Source: Euphorbia lathyris
Taxonomy: Eukaryota; Streptophyta; Magnoliopsida; Malpighiales; Euphorbiaceae
Length of the DNA: 64,000 bases
Assembly: GCF_963576675.1 (NCBI RefSeq)
Contig: NC_088916.1
Coordinates: 89,359,501-89,423,500 of the forward strand
Reading direction: 5' to 3'
Position numbers and translations under genes: made by a program
Notes under the pieces: model-generated
Seen by the model: only the letters and a program-made list of their open reading frames with translations
The model's database searches: none
Told to the model about the DNA's origin: nothing
Shown here: in pieces, positions 22,134 through 34,065 of the stretch
Position numbering within the stretch: the first letter of the stretch is position 1
Layout: each line of letters begins with the position of its first letter

Positions 22134-25100
22134 TATTCTGTGTCTTGCCGAACCTCTTGTTTGCTTTAGTGACATGCATTTCTGACCGTTTTTGGAGTTC
22201 ACTTGGTTTGTCCCTTTTTTGCCTAGAATGATAAAGAATCTCCTTCTCTCTGGCTTCTATCTCGAGAGACTTCTTCTCTCTCTTCATACTTCCCATGCCC
22301 AGCATGTTACTGTCCAGCACCATCTTGGTGGCAAGAATTTTCTACTCTCCTTTGTTTATAGAAGTAATTTGGCTTCTGAAATGAGGGATATTTGTGGTAT
22401 TCGCCATCAATTTGTGTTGCTCCTCAAGATAAATGGTTGGTTTTTGGAGACTTCAATGCTATCAGAGGTTCTCATGAGAAACTTGGATCCCCTCATGCTT
22501 CTGGCTCTTGTCGGGATTTCAGGAATTTTATTGATGATTATGATCTTGTAGATATTGATACTTTGGGTCAAAATTTTACCTGGTCCAATGGTCGGCATAG
22601 GGCAGCCCATGTTGAATGTCGTTTGGACAGAGCATTAATGTCTGATCACTGTCCGATGCTTCTTCAATGCAAAAACGGGGGTCCAAGGATAGCTAGATTC
22701 AGATTTCATGCTATGTGGACAACTGAGGACTCTTTAAAGGGGGTCATTGCTAATCACTGGACCGCTTCTCACATTTCTCTTCCTTCTGCACAATTATTAT
22801 ACCATAAACTTCGTACTCTCAGGCCTATTCTTAGGGACTGGAATAAAAATGTGTTTGCCAAAGTTGACTCTAATATTCATTTGGCTGAATCCCAACTTGC
22901 AGATATTCAAAACCAAATTACAAGGCAAGGTGATTCCCCGGATTTGAGTAGAGCCGAATCTGCTGCTTGCTCCAACCTTGACTTGTAACTTCTGTGGTAG
23001 AAAATGATGTATAGAGATCAAATCCGTATTAAGTGGCTTAAGGACGGTGATAGAATCACAAGCTTTTTCCAGAAGTCTGCCATAGTTAGAAAGTCAAGGG
23101 CTGACATTCAGAATTTAATAATTGATGAAGGTAGACCTTCATCTGACATGGAGAGGTTATCTGATCATGTAATTGGATACTTCTCTAACCTCTTTCGTAG
23201 CTCAAGGGAGCATATTGATCTTTCTCCAATTAATGAAGTAATTCCCAACTTAGTAACTTCTTTAGAAATTGAGGAACTAATTTCTAAACCATCCATAGAG
23301 GCCATTAAATCCACTGTCTTTAACATGGATCCTGATAGCGCCCCTGGTCCTAATGGTTTTGGAGGGATTTTTTTATCATCGTTTTTAGGACATTTTAGGT
23401 AATGATGTTTGTAATATGGTTCAGGCATTCTTCGACTATGGTTGCATCCTTCCTGGTTTAAATTCTAGCCTAATGGCTCTTATTTTTAAGTTTGCTGAAG
23501 CCGACAGAATTGAGAATTTCCACCCAATTGTGATGAGCAACTTTGGTTTCAAAATTATTTCAAAAATCCTTACAGATTGATTAGCAGTTATTGCAGTCAA
23601 AATCATTTCTTCCAACCAGTATGGTCTTCTTAAAGGTCGTAGTATACACCAGTGCATTGCTTTAGATTCTGAGGGGGTTAATTTGCTTGATCGAAAGCGT
23701 TTTGGTGGTCACATGGCCCTAAAGGTTAATATCCGAAAGGCTTTTGATACCTTGGTTTGGAATTTTCTCTTGTCCGTGTTGGATTGTTTCGGATTTTCTC
23801 TCATGTTCAGGGACTGGATTCTAAATATCTTGGCCTTAGCTCGTATATCTGTTATGATTAATGGTTCTCCGAGGGGTTATTTCGGTTGTTCTAGGGGAGT
23901 TAGGCAAGGGGACCCCCTTTCTCCTCTTTTATTTGGCATTGCTGAGGACTTTTTTTCTCGTTGGTTATCTAAAATGGAGCGGGATGATATTTATGCCCCA
24001 ATGTACTACTCTAGTGGAAATCCTTTTCCTTCTCACCTCCTTTTTGCTGATGATATGCACATTTTTTTGGTGTAGCTTCTATGTGCAACATGTGTTCGCT
24101 CAAGGATTTCTTTCTTTTCTATGGGAAGATCTCAGGTTGATAGGTTAGCTGGAGCAAATCTTCTGTCTTCTTTAGTTCTCAGGTTAGTCTGCCTAGGCGA
24201 GATAGGGTTGCTCATTGTCTTGGCATCCGTATGGAGTCTCTTCCATTCAATTACTTAGGGGTTCCCCTTTTTAAAGGAGCTCCAAGGGCTCGCCATCTCA
24301 GTAGCCTGGCGGATAAATTTATTTCTCATTTTTGTAAATAGAAAGGTGGTTCTTTGTCCTTTGCTGGTTGTTTAACTCTAATTAAATCTTCTATAACTGG
24401 CTCTCTAGTTCATTCCTTCTTAATTTATAAGTGGCCTATGAGATTGTTGAAAAAGCTTAATAGAGGAGTTAGAAATTTCCTTTGGACGGGTTGTATTGAT
24501 AAAAGGAAACTAATTACTATTCCTTGGAAGACTTGTTGTAAAAGCTTGGAGGGTGGAGGTTTAGGAATAAAGGACTTCAAGGTTTTTAATCAGGCACTCT
24601 TGGGAAAATTATGTTGGGAGCTGATCCAAAGTAATAGTCTGGCTATTTCACTTTTGAAATCTAGATTTATGGAAGTCTCAAGATTGCCTAAAGCTACCAT
24701 TGCCCCATCTTCGATTTGGTCCTCTTGTAGATTTGTTTACTCCTCAATTTGGAACCAACTATTTAGTGGATTGGTCTTCGGCTCTCAACTTATGGACTGA
24801 TAGGTGGATAATTCCTTCGGTGGCAGATAAATTGGGGCTTGATTTGCACGTTAAGCATAATCGCTGTAATTCTGTCAAGGATTTTTTTGTTCACTCGAAG
24901 TGGCTTAATTTAGAAAATCTGCCTTCGGATGTTCAAAACAGTATTCGGTTAATTCAAAGAGGTCGAGACAGTAATGACTTCTGTGCTTCGCAGCCCTCTG
25001 AGAAAGGTACTTTCACTACTAAGAAATATTATTCGATTAGTGGATTGGCGTAAATTTTTTTGGAATCACCACATCCCTCCCTCTCGTTCTTTCACCTTTT

Positions 25101-26030
25101 GGAGAGTTTTGCATGGTCACATTCCGACTCAAGATCTTCTCCAGTGCCATGGTGCTCTATAGCTTCTCGATGTGCTCTTTGTGGTATGGATGCTGAATCC
25201 ATTAACCATTTATTTATTAATTGTTACTTTGCAGGTTCTCTTTGGCGGGTCCTTGAGCAGGTTTTCAATTGCTCTTTACTAAGGTACTCCCAATTTATCC
25301 ACTTCTTCGACAGTCTGCGTAGCTTACGCTTCGTCTCTCAGGTGTCTTTATCTGGCGTGTTGCCTCTGTCACTTGCATCTGGTTAATTTGGCACACCAGG
25401 AATGATGCAATTTTCAACGAAGTTTCTCCCTCTATCCAGTTCGCTCAGATCCGTCTCTTTCGGATGATCAGAGAGTTCTTTACCAGTGCTAGAGGTTTTT
25501 GCACCTCAAGTCATGATGCTGGTTTTATCCCGTCTTCAGGCTTCTCCAAGGACCCCTCCTGCTCCCAACATCATTTCGGTCCGTTGGGTTAAGCCTCCTC
25601 ATGGCTGGGTTAAAGTTAATGTTGATGGCTCTACCCTTGGTGCACCTGGTGAGGCGGGGGCGGGTGGCATTTTTCGTAACTCTCACGGCTTCTCCAAAGG
25701 CTATTTTGCACTTTCTATCCCTCCTTCTTTTGCCTATATGGCTGAATTAAGAGTTGCAATTTTCACAATTGAATTAGCTTGGGAGAATAATTGGCATCAT
25801 CTTTGGGTTGAGTCTAACTCGATGTATGTGGTTAATCTAATTAAACATCGTTCCATGGAGGTCCCCTGGGCTATTCGTCAAGATTGGTTGCATTGTCTCA
25901 ACATTTGCTCAATGATGACCATTTTCTCTACACACATTTTTAGGGAAGGAAACAGAGTTGCAGACGCTCTTGCAAAATTTGGGGTCTCCTCTTCGACAAT
26001 TAATTGGCTTCGGCTGCTTTTTGTCACTTG
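22134..26030 (+). pseudogene. LINE ORF2: endonuclease, reverse transcriptase, zinc region, RNase H; broken
   Basis: The remainder of ORF2. Endonuclease: VFGDFNAIRGSHEK, LVDIDTLGQNFTWSNGR, SDHCPMLL at 22438-22665, with a frame change near 22430 and a deletion joining LDRAL to SDHCP. Reverse transcriptase: SAPGPNGFGG (23340), QYGLLKGRSIHQC (23620), VNIRKAFDTLVW (23725), GVRQGDPLSPLLF (23900), LLFADDMHIF (24040). The first catalytic Asp of motif A (VDIRKAFD in the family) is Asn; the FADD box is intact. A zinc-binding block CALCGMDAESINHLFINC lies at 25175-25230. RNase H is at 25590-26030 with VDGS, AELRVA, RVADALAKF, but VESNS replaces the usual ESDS Asp. Numerous stops and shifts (for example 22988, 23402, 23580, 24075, 25053). 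Inactive. Confidence 0.85.
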
Positions 26031-26235
26031 ATGATTGATCATGACATTTGTAATTTTAGTCATCTTCGTTTCTCCTAACTCTCTATTTTTTTTTCCTTTT
26101 GTTTGTCCTCCGTCCCCTCTTCTTGTTTAAAACTCAAACTTTTTATTTTTTAATATATTCGGGTTTTTCAGTTCTTAGGCCATGGGCGCTCACCCTGCCC
26201 AAGCTCTGTCTCGTCCCAATTTCTATCAAAAAAAA

Positions 26236-27329
26236 TATCTATAAGTTATTTTGGTTTTGACACTTGATGGAGCGTTTCACTCACTTTTAAAATTTGGGCC
26301 AAGTTTTAGCCTTAAATTCTAACTCAGAAAAAAAATTCATGTAATAAGTTTGAAACCCAATCGAGTTCATGTTTTTTTTATATTGTATTACTCGACATAT
26401 TCTTTTATTATTTCTGTTAATATAAACATTTGAGGAATAATCATTTTTCGGAATTTCGAGACTTAATGGCAGGAGAGATTTCATTTCCATTTCTTTTTTT
26501 GTTTCTGGTATATTAAGGTGTCATATTTATTTTAATGAGTGATGGCAGACGGATATAAGCTTATTATGTGACATTTATTAAATATGAATATCATCTCGAA
26601 AAATTGAACATGTAGCGTCACCCGGTGAATACGATTCCGTATTGAAGGCATTGGCTTGAGAAGTTTCAAAAGACACAGTCAAGATCCACTCGTTATCGTA
26701 ATCACAATCCCATGAATCGCGAACCTAGTTCCTTTTAGGGTTGATATCCGAGGGCAGATTCATCTATCAACAGGTCACACGTCTCATTTCTAAGCTCAAA
26801 ACCGTCTTCTATAGCTCGATCATATTGTAAATAGAGTAAAAAACACTCAAGGTACACTACTTCATTCGTCCATTAAGATTACATCTTATCTTTGATTTAA
26901 TGTTGTGTTGATTCTTAAGTCTTCTCTAAAAATGAATTAGGCATTGGACCGTGTGTAAGCCGGACCACGGCCCCCTTTGATCTCGTTTCTATCCAATTAC
27001 AAGTTTACAAGTGAACTTATAGGATTTAATCACAACAATGTATAAACCATTAATTAGTTCATATGTTTTTACCTAATACACTAGTTTTCCACATATATAA
27101 TTTAATGTCGTTAAGTTTTATGTTAGTCAACGATTTACTTACTCCTTTTAGTTTTGCACATTAAAAAATGCCCTTAATTATACAATTAAAAAACTTGCCT
27201 TTTATTTTTTAAAGTTTAATCATTGTATTTATATTAAATTTGTATAGTGTATATATTAATATTTTTATACTTGTACATATTAATATATATAGAAAATATA
27301 TTATTTATACTTTGAAACACCAAGACTAT
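26236..27329. other. Non-coding duplicated flank
   Basis: The first about 380 bases copy 14064-14565 (GTTTTGACAC.TGATGGAGCGTTTCACTC; GAGATTTCATTTCCATTT; CATGTGACATTTAT...GAACATGTAGCGTC). After about 26620 unrelated sequence intervenes before the next TPS fragment. No gene. Confidence 0.6.
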
Positions 27330-27655
27330 TGAGCAATTTCGGTAAATTTCCGACGAGGTTAATGGACTATGGAGGAAGAAACCAAGCTTAACTGGACCAT
27401 AAAGTGAACTCATACAAAAGCATCTAAAGATTTTATTAGCAGAAATATATCCTTTCCATAACAACTTGTCAAAATGATCACCGTGATAATAAGCATTTGA
27501 ATCTTCATCAAAGCTAAATGACCACCTGCCAGAATGTGAATATTTATAAGCATCTGGATCTCCATTATTTTTTGCAGCAACACCATATGTTTCGAACACA
27601 ATTTCTGGAGAGTCATCACCGTCTTAATCTCCTTGCTTCGGATTTCCATTAACTA
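27330..27655 (-). pseudogene. Trehalose-phosphate synthase (class II) fragment C
   Basis: Minus-strand frame, about 110 open codons: DDSPEIVFETYGVAAKNNGD, then SGRWSFSFDEDS (family: KGWIFSWDEDS, N-terminal part of the GT20 domain), DKLLWKGYISANKIF (family: RSLWQAYVSVNKIFA), and PVKLGFFLHSPLTSSEIYRN (family: RVKLGFFLHSPFPSSEIYR). The stretch between FDEDS and DKLLW and the HDYHLM box are deleted, so this is an internally deleted remnant that stayed open. It is the longest uninterrupted frame of the group. Most likely a pseudogene; transcription would be needed to argue otherwise. Confidence 0.75.
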
Positions 27656-30465
27656 AAGCAAGGATGCAAAATAAGAATCAAGATCTAAAAAGTAGATTAC
27701 AGTTTTGATTATAAGAAAACGAATGAAAATATAATGAACAAGAGAATGATAGCAATTATTTTCTTCACATTTAGTAACATAAGTTGCTTATATTTTCAAA
27801 ATCTACAGCTAGTCCCACATATACAAATTAAAATCGATTTTCCAATAAGGAACACAACTTAAATGGCAATCATAGATGAACATAAATGCATAAATAAGTA
27901 GCACATAAACTCTTTCTCATTAGTGTTTTCATTTCAGTCCCTTTTCTGTTTCCTAGCTATATTGTTTAGAATTAAAGATTCCCCATATCCTTTTCCATCT
28001 TTGTGCAACACATCACATTATATTACATGCACAAAATGGTATGCAATAATTTAATCAAAAAAAATTCCATCAACTGTAAATAGAATCTATGCTATTTAAT
28101 TTTATAAAATAGAAAAAATAAAATTACCCCAAGAGCAATATATGTATAATTTGTCAGAGATGTGAATTTAACATTTATAACAACCAATCATCTGACTTTA
28201 TTTGAATACTAAATCACCTCAAGTTGAGTAACAAACTAAACATACGGAATTTAAGAGGTTTATTAAGGAAAGAAAACTTCAAAGGTAATATCATAAGTTT
28301 TAGTTACCTAAAACAAAATATATAATCTTCTTGTTGTAAGTATACATTATTAATATGATATCATTTCATTTCATTTCTGTTACAATTAGTGTCTTCCTCA
28401 TTTCATTTCCGTTTCAATTTCATTCCCATTGCAGTTTCTTTTCCGTTTCAGTTTTTCATCTTGTTCCAAGAACAAGATCTATTGTTTTTAAGATTATATA
28501 TATAAGTTTGAAATGGCTGTTTATACACCAAAACATCATGAACCGACTAAGCAACCAAAGGCTAGAAACTCTAATGATTCTCAAAATTAGAAAAGCTTGA
28601 CACTGAAAATATATATGATAACCAAGGTCTATTCTCTCACTAAAAAGGTTTTTCAAATTTTCAGAGATAAGTATGAGTCAGACAAGAGGTCAATAATCCT
28701 AAAAAATATTCATAAATTGGTTTTCTAGTTTCAGTTCTACACTAAAGTACTACAATCATACAATCTCAACTGATTGTCCGTTGAAATTTAGATATTATAT
28801 CGAGCATGGCAAGCATAGTTTTCCCTGAGTCTAACTTCAGTCCCTTTCCTTCACTTCGTTTGTGCTTCTGGAAATTTGTATTTCGTTTTTTCTTCAAAAT
28901 CAGAAGCTCGCCTTAATGCTGCAGAAAACCTAGCCGGGCCTGAACGACGCTTTCTCAAAACTGGTCGTACTGCAATAGAGAAGGCGTGTTCCTCATCCTC
29001 GAAGCCGGATTTCCACCATTCTCCAGTCGCTTTCTCATTCTCCGGTGGCGTGTTCCTCACCATTCTCGATTTCCACCTTGCTCCCTATGATATTTTTGGT
29101 AAATTTCCCTTCCATATATAGGTATTGTTTATCCACTTGTCTTCTACTTTTAAATTATGTTGCATAGGTATTTTGATTTGAATAATTTCACAAGTTTGGG
29201 TTGAAATACCAGTACATTTTGATATGGGTCTTGTTTTAATTTGTTTTAATTTGGGTATTTTTGAAGTTCATATAGTTTGTTTTGATTTGGGTCTTGTTTT
29301 GATTTGGGTATTTTGGAAGAGACGTCATGAATTTGTGATTTGGGTCTTGTTTTGTTAACTTCCTGTTTGAATTTATCTTCTTTAAATACGCAATATGTGA
29401 TTGTGGAGCTGGGTTTGTTTAAGGGTTCTATACATGTGTTAGTTGGTATGTTGGTTTTGTTATGATATGAGATTGTTATGTAGATCAGGCATGTGCTCCA
29501 AATTGAATAGAATTTAGCGTTTGAAACAAGGTTTTCTAGGAGAAAATGGGATAGAAAAATGAGATACCTTGATTCTTTGCTTAATTAAGTATTTCTGTTT
29601 GATTAGACTTGATTGGAACTAGAGGTGACTCTCAATTCGAGTTATCATGTTACGTTATCTAATAATATGAAACAAATATAAGAAAAATGATAATTGTGTC
29701 AACTGTCTTCGAAAATCTTATTATCGTATCAGAAATTATGCCCTCAATTGGATCTTGATTTGAGTTGCTACTAATTGATACCTAGTCTACATGATTTCTG
29801 TTGTTTCCTAATTTGATGATATAATCTTGTTGTTGCATCCTAAGTGATGAAATCTATAAAAAGGTAATACTGATATTCATTTATCATATTTTAGATAATT
29901 ATCTAGACAAGTCCTTGGCTTCCTGCAAACTAGGGGCCGGTTCTTCGTCGTGATTCATTGACTAAGGGCCTCAATTCATATTGGTGGTCAAACTTCAATA
30001 TTACTAGTATTGATAATTCTCATATTGGCTTGTTGTTGCCCTTATTTGTAACGTCTATTATATAATAGTCCTAGGTGCATATCTATTCTAGTATGTATAG
30101 TGTTCCTAAATTAACTTTCGGTTTGTAAGCTAGGCATAACTTTGACCTTAATAATAGTTTTGTTATGCTTAATTCTTTCATGTTACTATAGAAGATGTAG
30201 GGGGTGTCTGAAACATGGGTTATACTGCTAATAATTGGTCTCTCAATTGCTGCTAAGACTTCTCACTCAGCAATTTATTAAGCTGAGGATTCCAAGTTAT
30301 TGCACCTTGTGTCCTTGTCATATAGTTATAAAACCGGTTCCAGTCCTGGTGATGTGTTTTATCATTTTATGACTTTTTGGTTATTTTCCTGATCACTGAG
30401 TTGGCCTCATATGTCTCTAGTTTGTTGCTTCACTAATAATAAGAATGGTTTGTGTGGAAATGTAG
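27656..30465. other. Intergenic; possible first exon and intron-like T-rich sequence
   Basis: 27656-28800 is AT-rich without a gene. 28850-29121 is less AT-biased and open on both strands (plus reading with SEARLNAAENLAGPERRFLK); I do not recognise it. 29122-30465 is T-rich on the plus strand (repeated TTGATTTGGGTCTTGTTTT), as in plant introns, and leads to the zinc-knuckle exon. A gene 5' part on the plus strand is possible but unproven. Confidence 0.35.
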
Positions 30466-30557
30466 GAGGAACTAAATATGCCAGCTGCTTTATCTGTAAT
30501 GGACATGGACATTTGAGCAAGTACTATCCAAAAAATACTCGTGGGATATACACAAAG
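30466..30557 (+). pseudogene. CCHC zinc-knuckle exon (ZCCHC9-like)
   Basis: A 92-bp block bounded by a TGTAG acceptor and a GTGTGT donor reads GGTKYASCFICNGHGHL, then SKYYPKNTRGIYTK. This matches the first knuckle of ZCCHC9-type proteins (CFICxExGHLSKNCPKNxxGIYPKGG), RNA-binding nuclear proteins. The fourth ligand Cys is Tyr here (CX2CX4HX4Y), so the knuckle could not hold zinc. The following exon (GGCCKxCG in the family) is not seen; within 120 bp an oppositely oriented SDR fragment begins. An isolated exon of a broken gene. Confidence 0.6.
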
Positions 30558-30676
30558 GTGTGTAAAAGAGAAACAAATGTCTCTCTGTTAGTATACTTTT
30601 GAAATGTGGTGCAACATGCTTAGCTTCTGTGTGTGTATATCTCATCCCTTTGAATCTTTTAACTAAATTTAACATG

Positions 30677-31237
30677 CTACTTGCTATGCCAGTTAAATGT
30701 TAATTTCTTATTAACCACTGCCCCCTTTTCCTGCACACCACTATATGCATTAACAGATGTGGAGTTAATGATGCTACGCCCTTCTTTCATGTGCTTCAAA
30801 GCATGCCTAGTCAAGTAGAAGTGAGAAAATATATTGGTTCTGAACACTCTTTCAAGTCTAGCTACAGTGATGTCTTCAATGTTAGAAAGATGTTGTTCAG
30901 CTGCATTATTAACCAAAATATCAATCTTTCCAAATTGTTGAACAACATGGTCTATAACTTTCTTGCAATTCTCGTCAAATCCGAGATCAGATGGGATGGT
31001 AATTGGCTCTTTTGCAGTTGTTAATTTGGCACTTTGTATCATGTGTAGTGTATCGTCCTTGTCTCTGTCTTCTACTCCTTTTACATAAGTGAAGGCCACA
31101 GTAGCACCTTCTAGTGCAAAATGGAAGCATACAGCTCTTCCTATGCCTGAGTCACCTCCTGTCACTAAAGCTACCTTCCCATGGAGCTTGTGAGAGGGTT
31201 TGTAGTCAGGGTTTGTGGGTTGGGGAAGTGGGTGCAT
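30677..31237 (-). pseudogene. Short-chain dehydrogenase (glucose/ribitol-dehydrogenase-like), 3'-truncated
   Basis: From an ATG at 31237 the frame reads NPDYKPSHKLHGKVALV, TGGDSGIGRAVCFHFA (the TGxxxGIG cofactor-binding turn), FTYVKGVEDRDKDD, ILVNNAAEQ (the NNAG position), and INSTSVNAYSG carrying the catalytic Ser. The homologues (seed maturation / glucose-and-ribitol-dehydrogenase-like NAD(P) oxidoreductases, about 290 residues) continue with a YTATKGAI segment containing the catalytic YxxxK. Here the reading departs right after NAYSG into about 20 unrelated residues and stops at 30677. A GTGTGC at the departure could be an intron donor, but no downstream exon is visible to 29 kb. With no YxxxK it could not be an active dehydrogenase. 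The preserved frame suggests recent truncation or capture. Confidence 0.85.
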
Positions 31238-33078
31238 TACACGTTCTTTGGCAAGTCAGTTTATTGTGGTAATATGTTAAATGTTTATTTTAGAATTTTG
31301 GTGGAAGAATTGTCTACTCAGATTTGGATTCTCCCAAATCTTAATTATTCAATGTCAAATCAAATCAGTGGTTGAGATAAATATGACGTCTTAAGTGGAG
31401 TTTCAGCTTGAGAGGAATCCTAATGTTATTGGTTCTTTCATGCTAATTTTTAGGCAAGGTTTCATAGTCCTAATTATTCGATAGGTTTTAGAGATTTTAG
31501 ATCTTGAGCCCTAATACTGAAACGAGATCTGGTTGTTTGACATCTTTAGCTGGACGATGAAAAACGTTGGTTTAGATACCAGTAGTGGCTCTGACATTGG
31601 AGAGAAAGACCATGAATTCTGTATGCTTATCTTAATGACATCTGATTTAGTTTTAACATTGCATCCATTAGCAAGTTGTATAAATCTCTATGTGTTTGCT
31701 TCTATCTTGGTCAGCTAGTGGCAGTGACTTTCATAAAATTATTCATTCAATCAAGTTTCAGATGAACGACATCGAACCACACAACATTCCCCTCAACTCA
31801 ACTTTTCTCTTTTTTCTTAACATAATTACATTACATTACTCAGAAAGATATATATAGAATAGAATAGAATCACATGATGAGTAAAGTAATAAAGAGTCCA
31901 CCTTCTACACTTGTCCTAATCTAATCTTACTACGTTTTCACACCTTTTATAACCCAACACATCTCTTTTTATAATATTCTTTTTCTATTTTCAGGTCAAC
32001 CCCCAACCCCAACACCTTTTTTAGCCTCCATCCATCCTATGAAACCCGCCTAATTACCCTTCCTTGCTTAATCACCTTTTCTAACCATAATACATTTTGG
32101 AAATATCTTTCATACCCTCACAAAACAACAGCTACATTTAGGTAAATCAAGTTAATACATATATAGTCTTTAGATATCTACTTGGAATGGAAAGTAAGGG
32201 AGTCCCTCTCTATAGTCTCACTCTATATCTAAGTTGTTTATAGTCAAAGGCTGAAATCTGCGCTTTCTTTCTTCTTCCTTTTCTTCAAGCCCAATCTTAT
32301 GAACATCTGCTTATCTATTGAATTGCTTGATTAGTTCTTAATATATAAAACCCTTTGCTACCTTTGAGTTCTTTCTCCTTCAGGTGCATGCATATCTTCT
32401 TTTCTTTCCGTGTCTTCTTCTAATTGAAAACTTTGGTTAATTGTTTTCTATTTGAATTTCTCCTTTTCATATATGCCTTTTTTCTTGAGATATTTGCTAC
32501 GTTTTTTCTGACTCTTCTATTTCCGATTTTAGGGCAGATTGACCATAAAAAAGTTCTCCTTTCCTAGAGTTTTATTATTTTTTTCTGTTATCAATTCAAG
32601 TTATGTTCTTTAATCTGATTACAAAACTTTCTACTTGTCACACTACTGTTTCTATAATTGAAGTTTCTATGTAACGGTATCAAATTAGACGATTCTCTGA
32701 AAATAGGTAAAAGTTATGATTTATGCTTTTTCTTGTAATATGTGTAGCAAAATTTGTTCATACCTATTTGGAATTTATCAGAAATTACAATTTATTGATG
32801 ATATTTTAATGCCTGATCATAAACACTCCAAAGATTTAGGGCTATATGATCAAGATAATAGACCTTGATTACAGCGCTACTATTGTGTTCCCAAGTTGAA
32901 CTTTAAACAGTTGTAGTTATTAGTTAATGGTTGAAAAATGTCATTAACACTTGTTGCTTTCATCATAATTGGTACTATAAACTTGTTTAACCTCAAAAAG
33001 TGCTGGATCACCATATAAGTTATGATATTTCATTGAACTTGATGTCTTATGATAGTTTCCGTGTTGTAGTTGTTGGCA
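31238..33078. other. Intergenic, no recognisable gene
   Basis: Pyrimidine-rich tracts (32260-32300, 32380-32480) look like plant 5' leaders or introns, and a T-rich stretch leads to a GTTGTAG acceptor-like site just before the transposase fragment at 33079. A CACTACTG at about 32641 could be a degenerate CACTA start but has no supporting repeats. Confidence 0.4.
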
Positions 33079-33712
33079 ATGGATCGAAGTTGGATGTATG
33101 AGTTAAGATATACTACAAGGTTTCTAGAAGGGCTTGAGGATTTTATTAGTGTTGCTCTTAAACACCAATCCGATAATGAATCTAGGATAATTCTTTGTCT
33201 TTGTATTGACTGCAATAACTCGAGGGGATATCGCGACATAGTTGAAATTAGGGATCACTTAATTCGCCGAGGGTTTAAACCTAACTATACAAGTTGGGTA
33301 TGGCACGGCGAGATCAGAGATCATGTGGAGAGCTCGACTAATTTAGGGATTCATGATGATGATTGTTATGATGATAACAACGAAAATGAAAATGATGATA
33401 TCAATATGGATGATGAAGTTGGGAATGAGAGTGAAATGGAGAGGGATAGGATTGACGCGATGATGCACGATGTAGAAGCCCAATTTACAAAGCGACCCCG
33501 TATGTATGAAAAAATCTCGAGAGCCGCCGAGAATCCGTTATACCCTGGATGTACAAGATTCACCGTACTCTCAGGCATTCTCAAATTATTTAACTTAAAG
33601 GCGAGCCACAGTTAGACTGATAAGAGTTTTACAGAGTTGTTGGGACTTTTAGCGGAAATGCTTCCCGAAGGGAACGAACTTCCAATTTCTACCTATGAAG
33701 CAAAGAAACTTA
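33079..33712 (+). pseudogene. CACTA transposase N-terminus (transposase-associated domain + start of TNP2)
   Basis: From the ATG at 33079: MDRSWMYE, FLEGLEDFISVAL, ILCLCIDCNN, IRDHLIRRGFKPNYTSWVWH, the plant transposase-associated domain found at the start of En/Spm TNP2 proteins (family: MDRSWMY...CPCxxCxN...HLxxxGFxxxYxxWxxHGE). An acidic linker (33350-33470, Asp/Asn/Glu-rich) follows, then PLYPGCTRFTVLSGIL, a stop at 33613, and in the same frame DKSFTELLGLLAEMLPEGN and STYEAKK. The protein is cut at 33712 by the end of another CACTA element before any DDE catalytic residue. It has no neighbours from its own element, so this is an isolated 5' piece. Confidence 0.85.
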
Positions 33713-33728
33713 CACTAGTGGAAAAATG

Positions 33729-34065
33729 GTCATTTGCATCGGCCGTTTAGGGCCTTTTGCATCGGCCGCAGCGCGATGCAAATGCAATTGCATCGGCCGC
33801 TGGCCGATGCAAATGAGGTGATAATTTGCGTCGGCCCCTTATAGAGACCGATGCAAATGATCACCTCTTTTGCATCGGCCCTTTGTAAGGGGCCGATGCA
33901 AATGATGTATATTTGCACGCAAATGTTACAATCATTTGCATCGGTCCCTTACAACGGCCGATGCAAATGATCCTTTATTTGCATCGGTCATATTTAAGGG
34001 CCGATGCAAATGATTACATTATTTGCATCGGCCATATTTAAGGGCCGATGCAAATAATGAATTTA
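33729..34065. repeat. Subterminal hairpin array (ATTTGCATCGGCC / GGCCGATGCAAAT)
   Basis: Six or more inverted pairs of TTTGCATCGGCC and GGCCGATGCAAA, each pair enclosing 8-20 bp, spaced 45-65 bp. Every pair can form a hairpin. Arrays of short direct and inverted motifs next to CACTA termini are the accessory-protein binding sites of this superfamily. Confidence 0.8.

Larger units (their letters stand above)
15490..26235 (+). mobile_element. Degenerate LINE (L1-type plant non-LTR retrotransposon) with nested CACTA
   Basis: Plus-strand element with ORF1 (DUF4283 and CCHC), ORF2 endonuclease, reverse transcriptase, zinc-binding region and C-terminal RNase H, then a 3' tail ending TTCTATCAAAAAAAA at about 26235. 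The 5' end is not defined; ORF1 starts without its usual N-terminus. Both ORFs are broken by stops, frameshifts and a deletion. A 5405 bp CACTA element sits in the endonuclease. The flanks are two parts of the same duplicated genomic block (13.9 kb-like to the left, 14.06 kb-like to the right). I could not fix a convincing target-site duplication. Confidence 0.85.

Noticed and set aside
31533..31718. Open frame with SSGSDIGEKDHEF, considered as a further ZCCHC9 exon
   Set aside because: Resemblance is to low-complexity acidic tails only; too weak to join with the knuckle exon.
33729..34065. Regularly spaced repeats suggesting a CRISPR array
   Set aside because: Repeats are inverted pairs with variable spacing in a plant genome next to a CACTA end; no unique spacers of fixed length.
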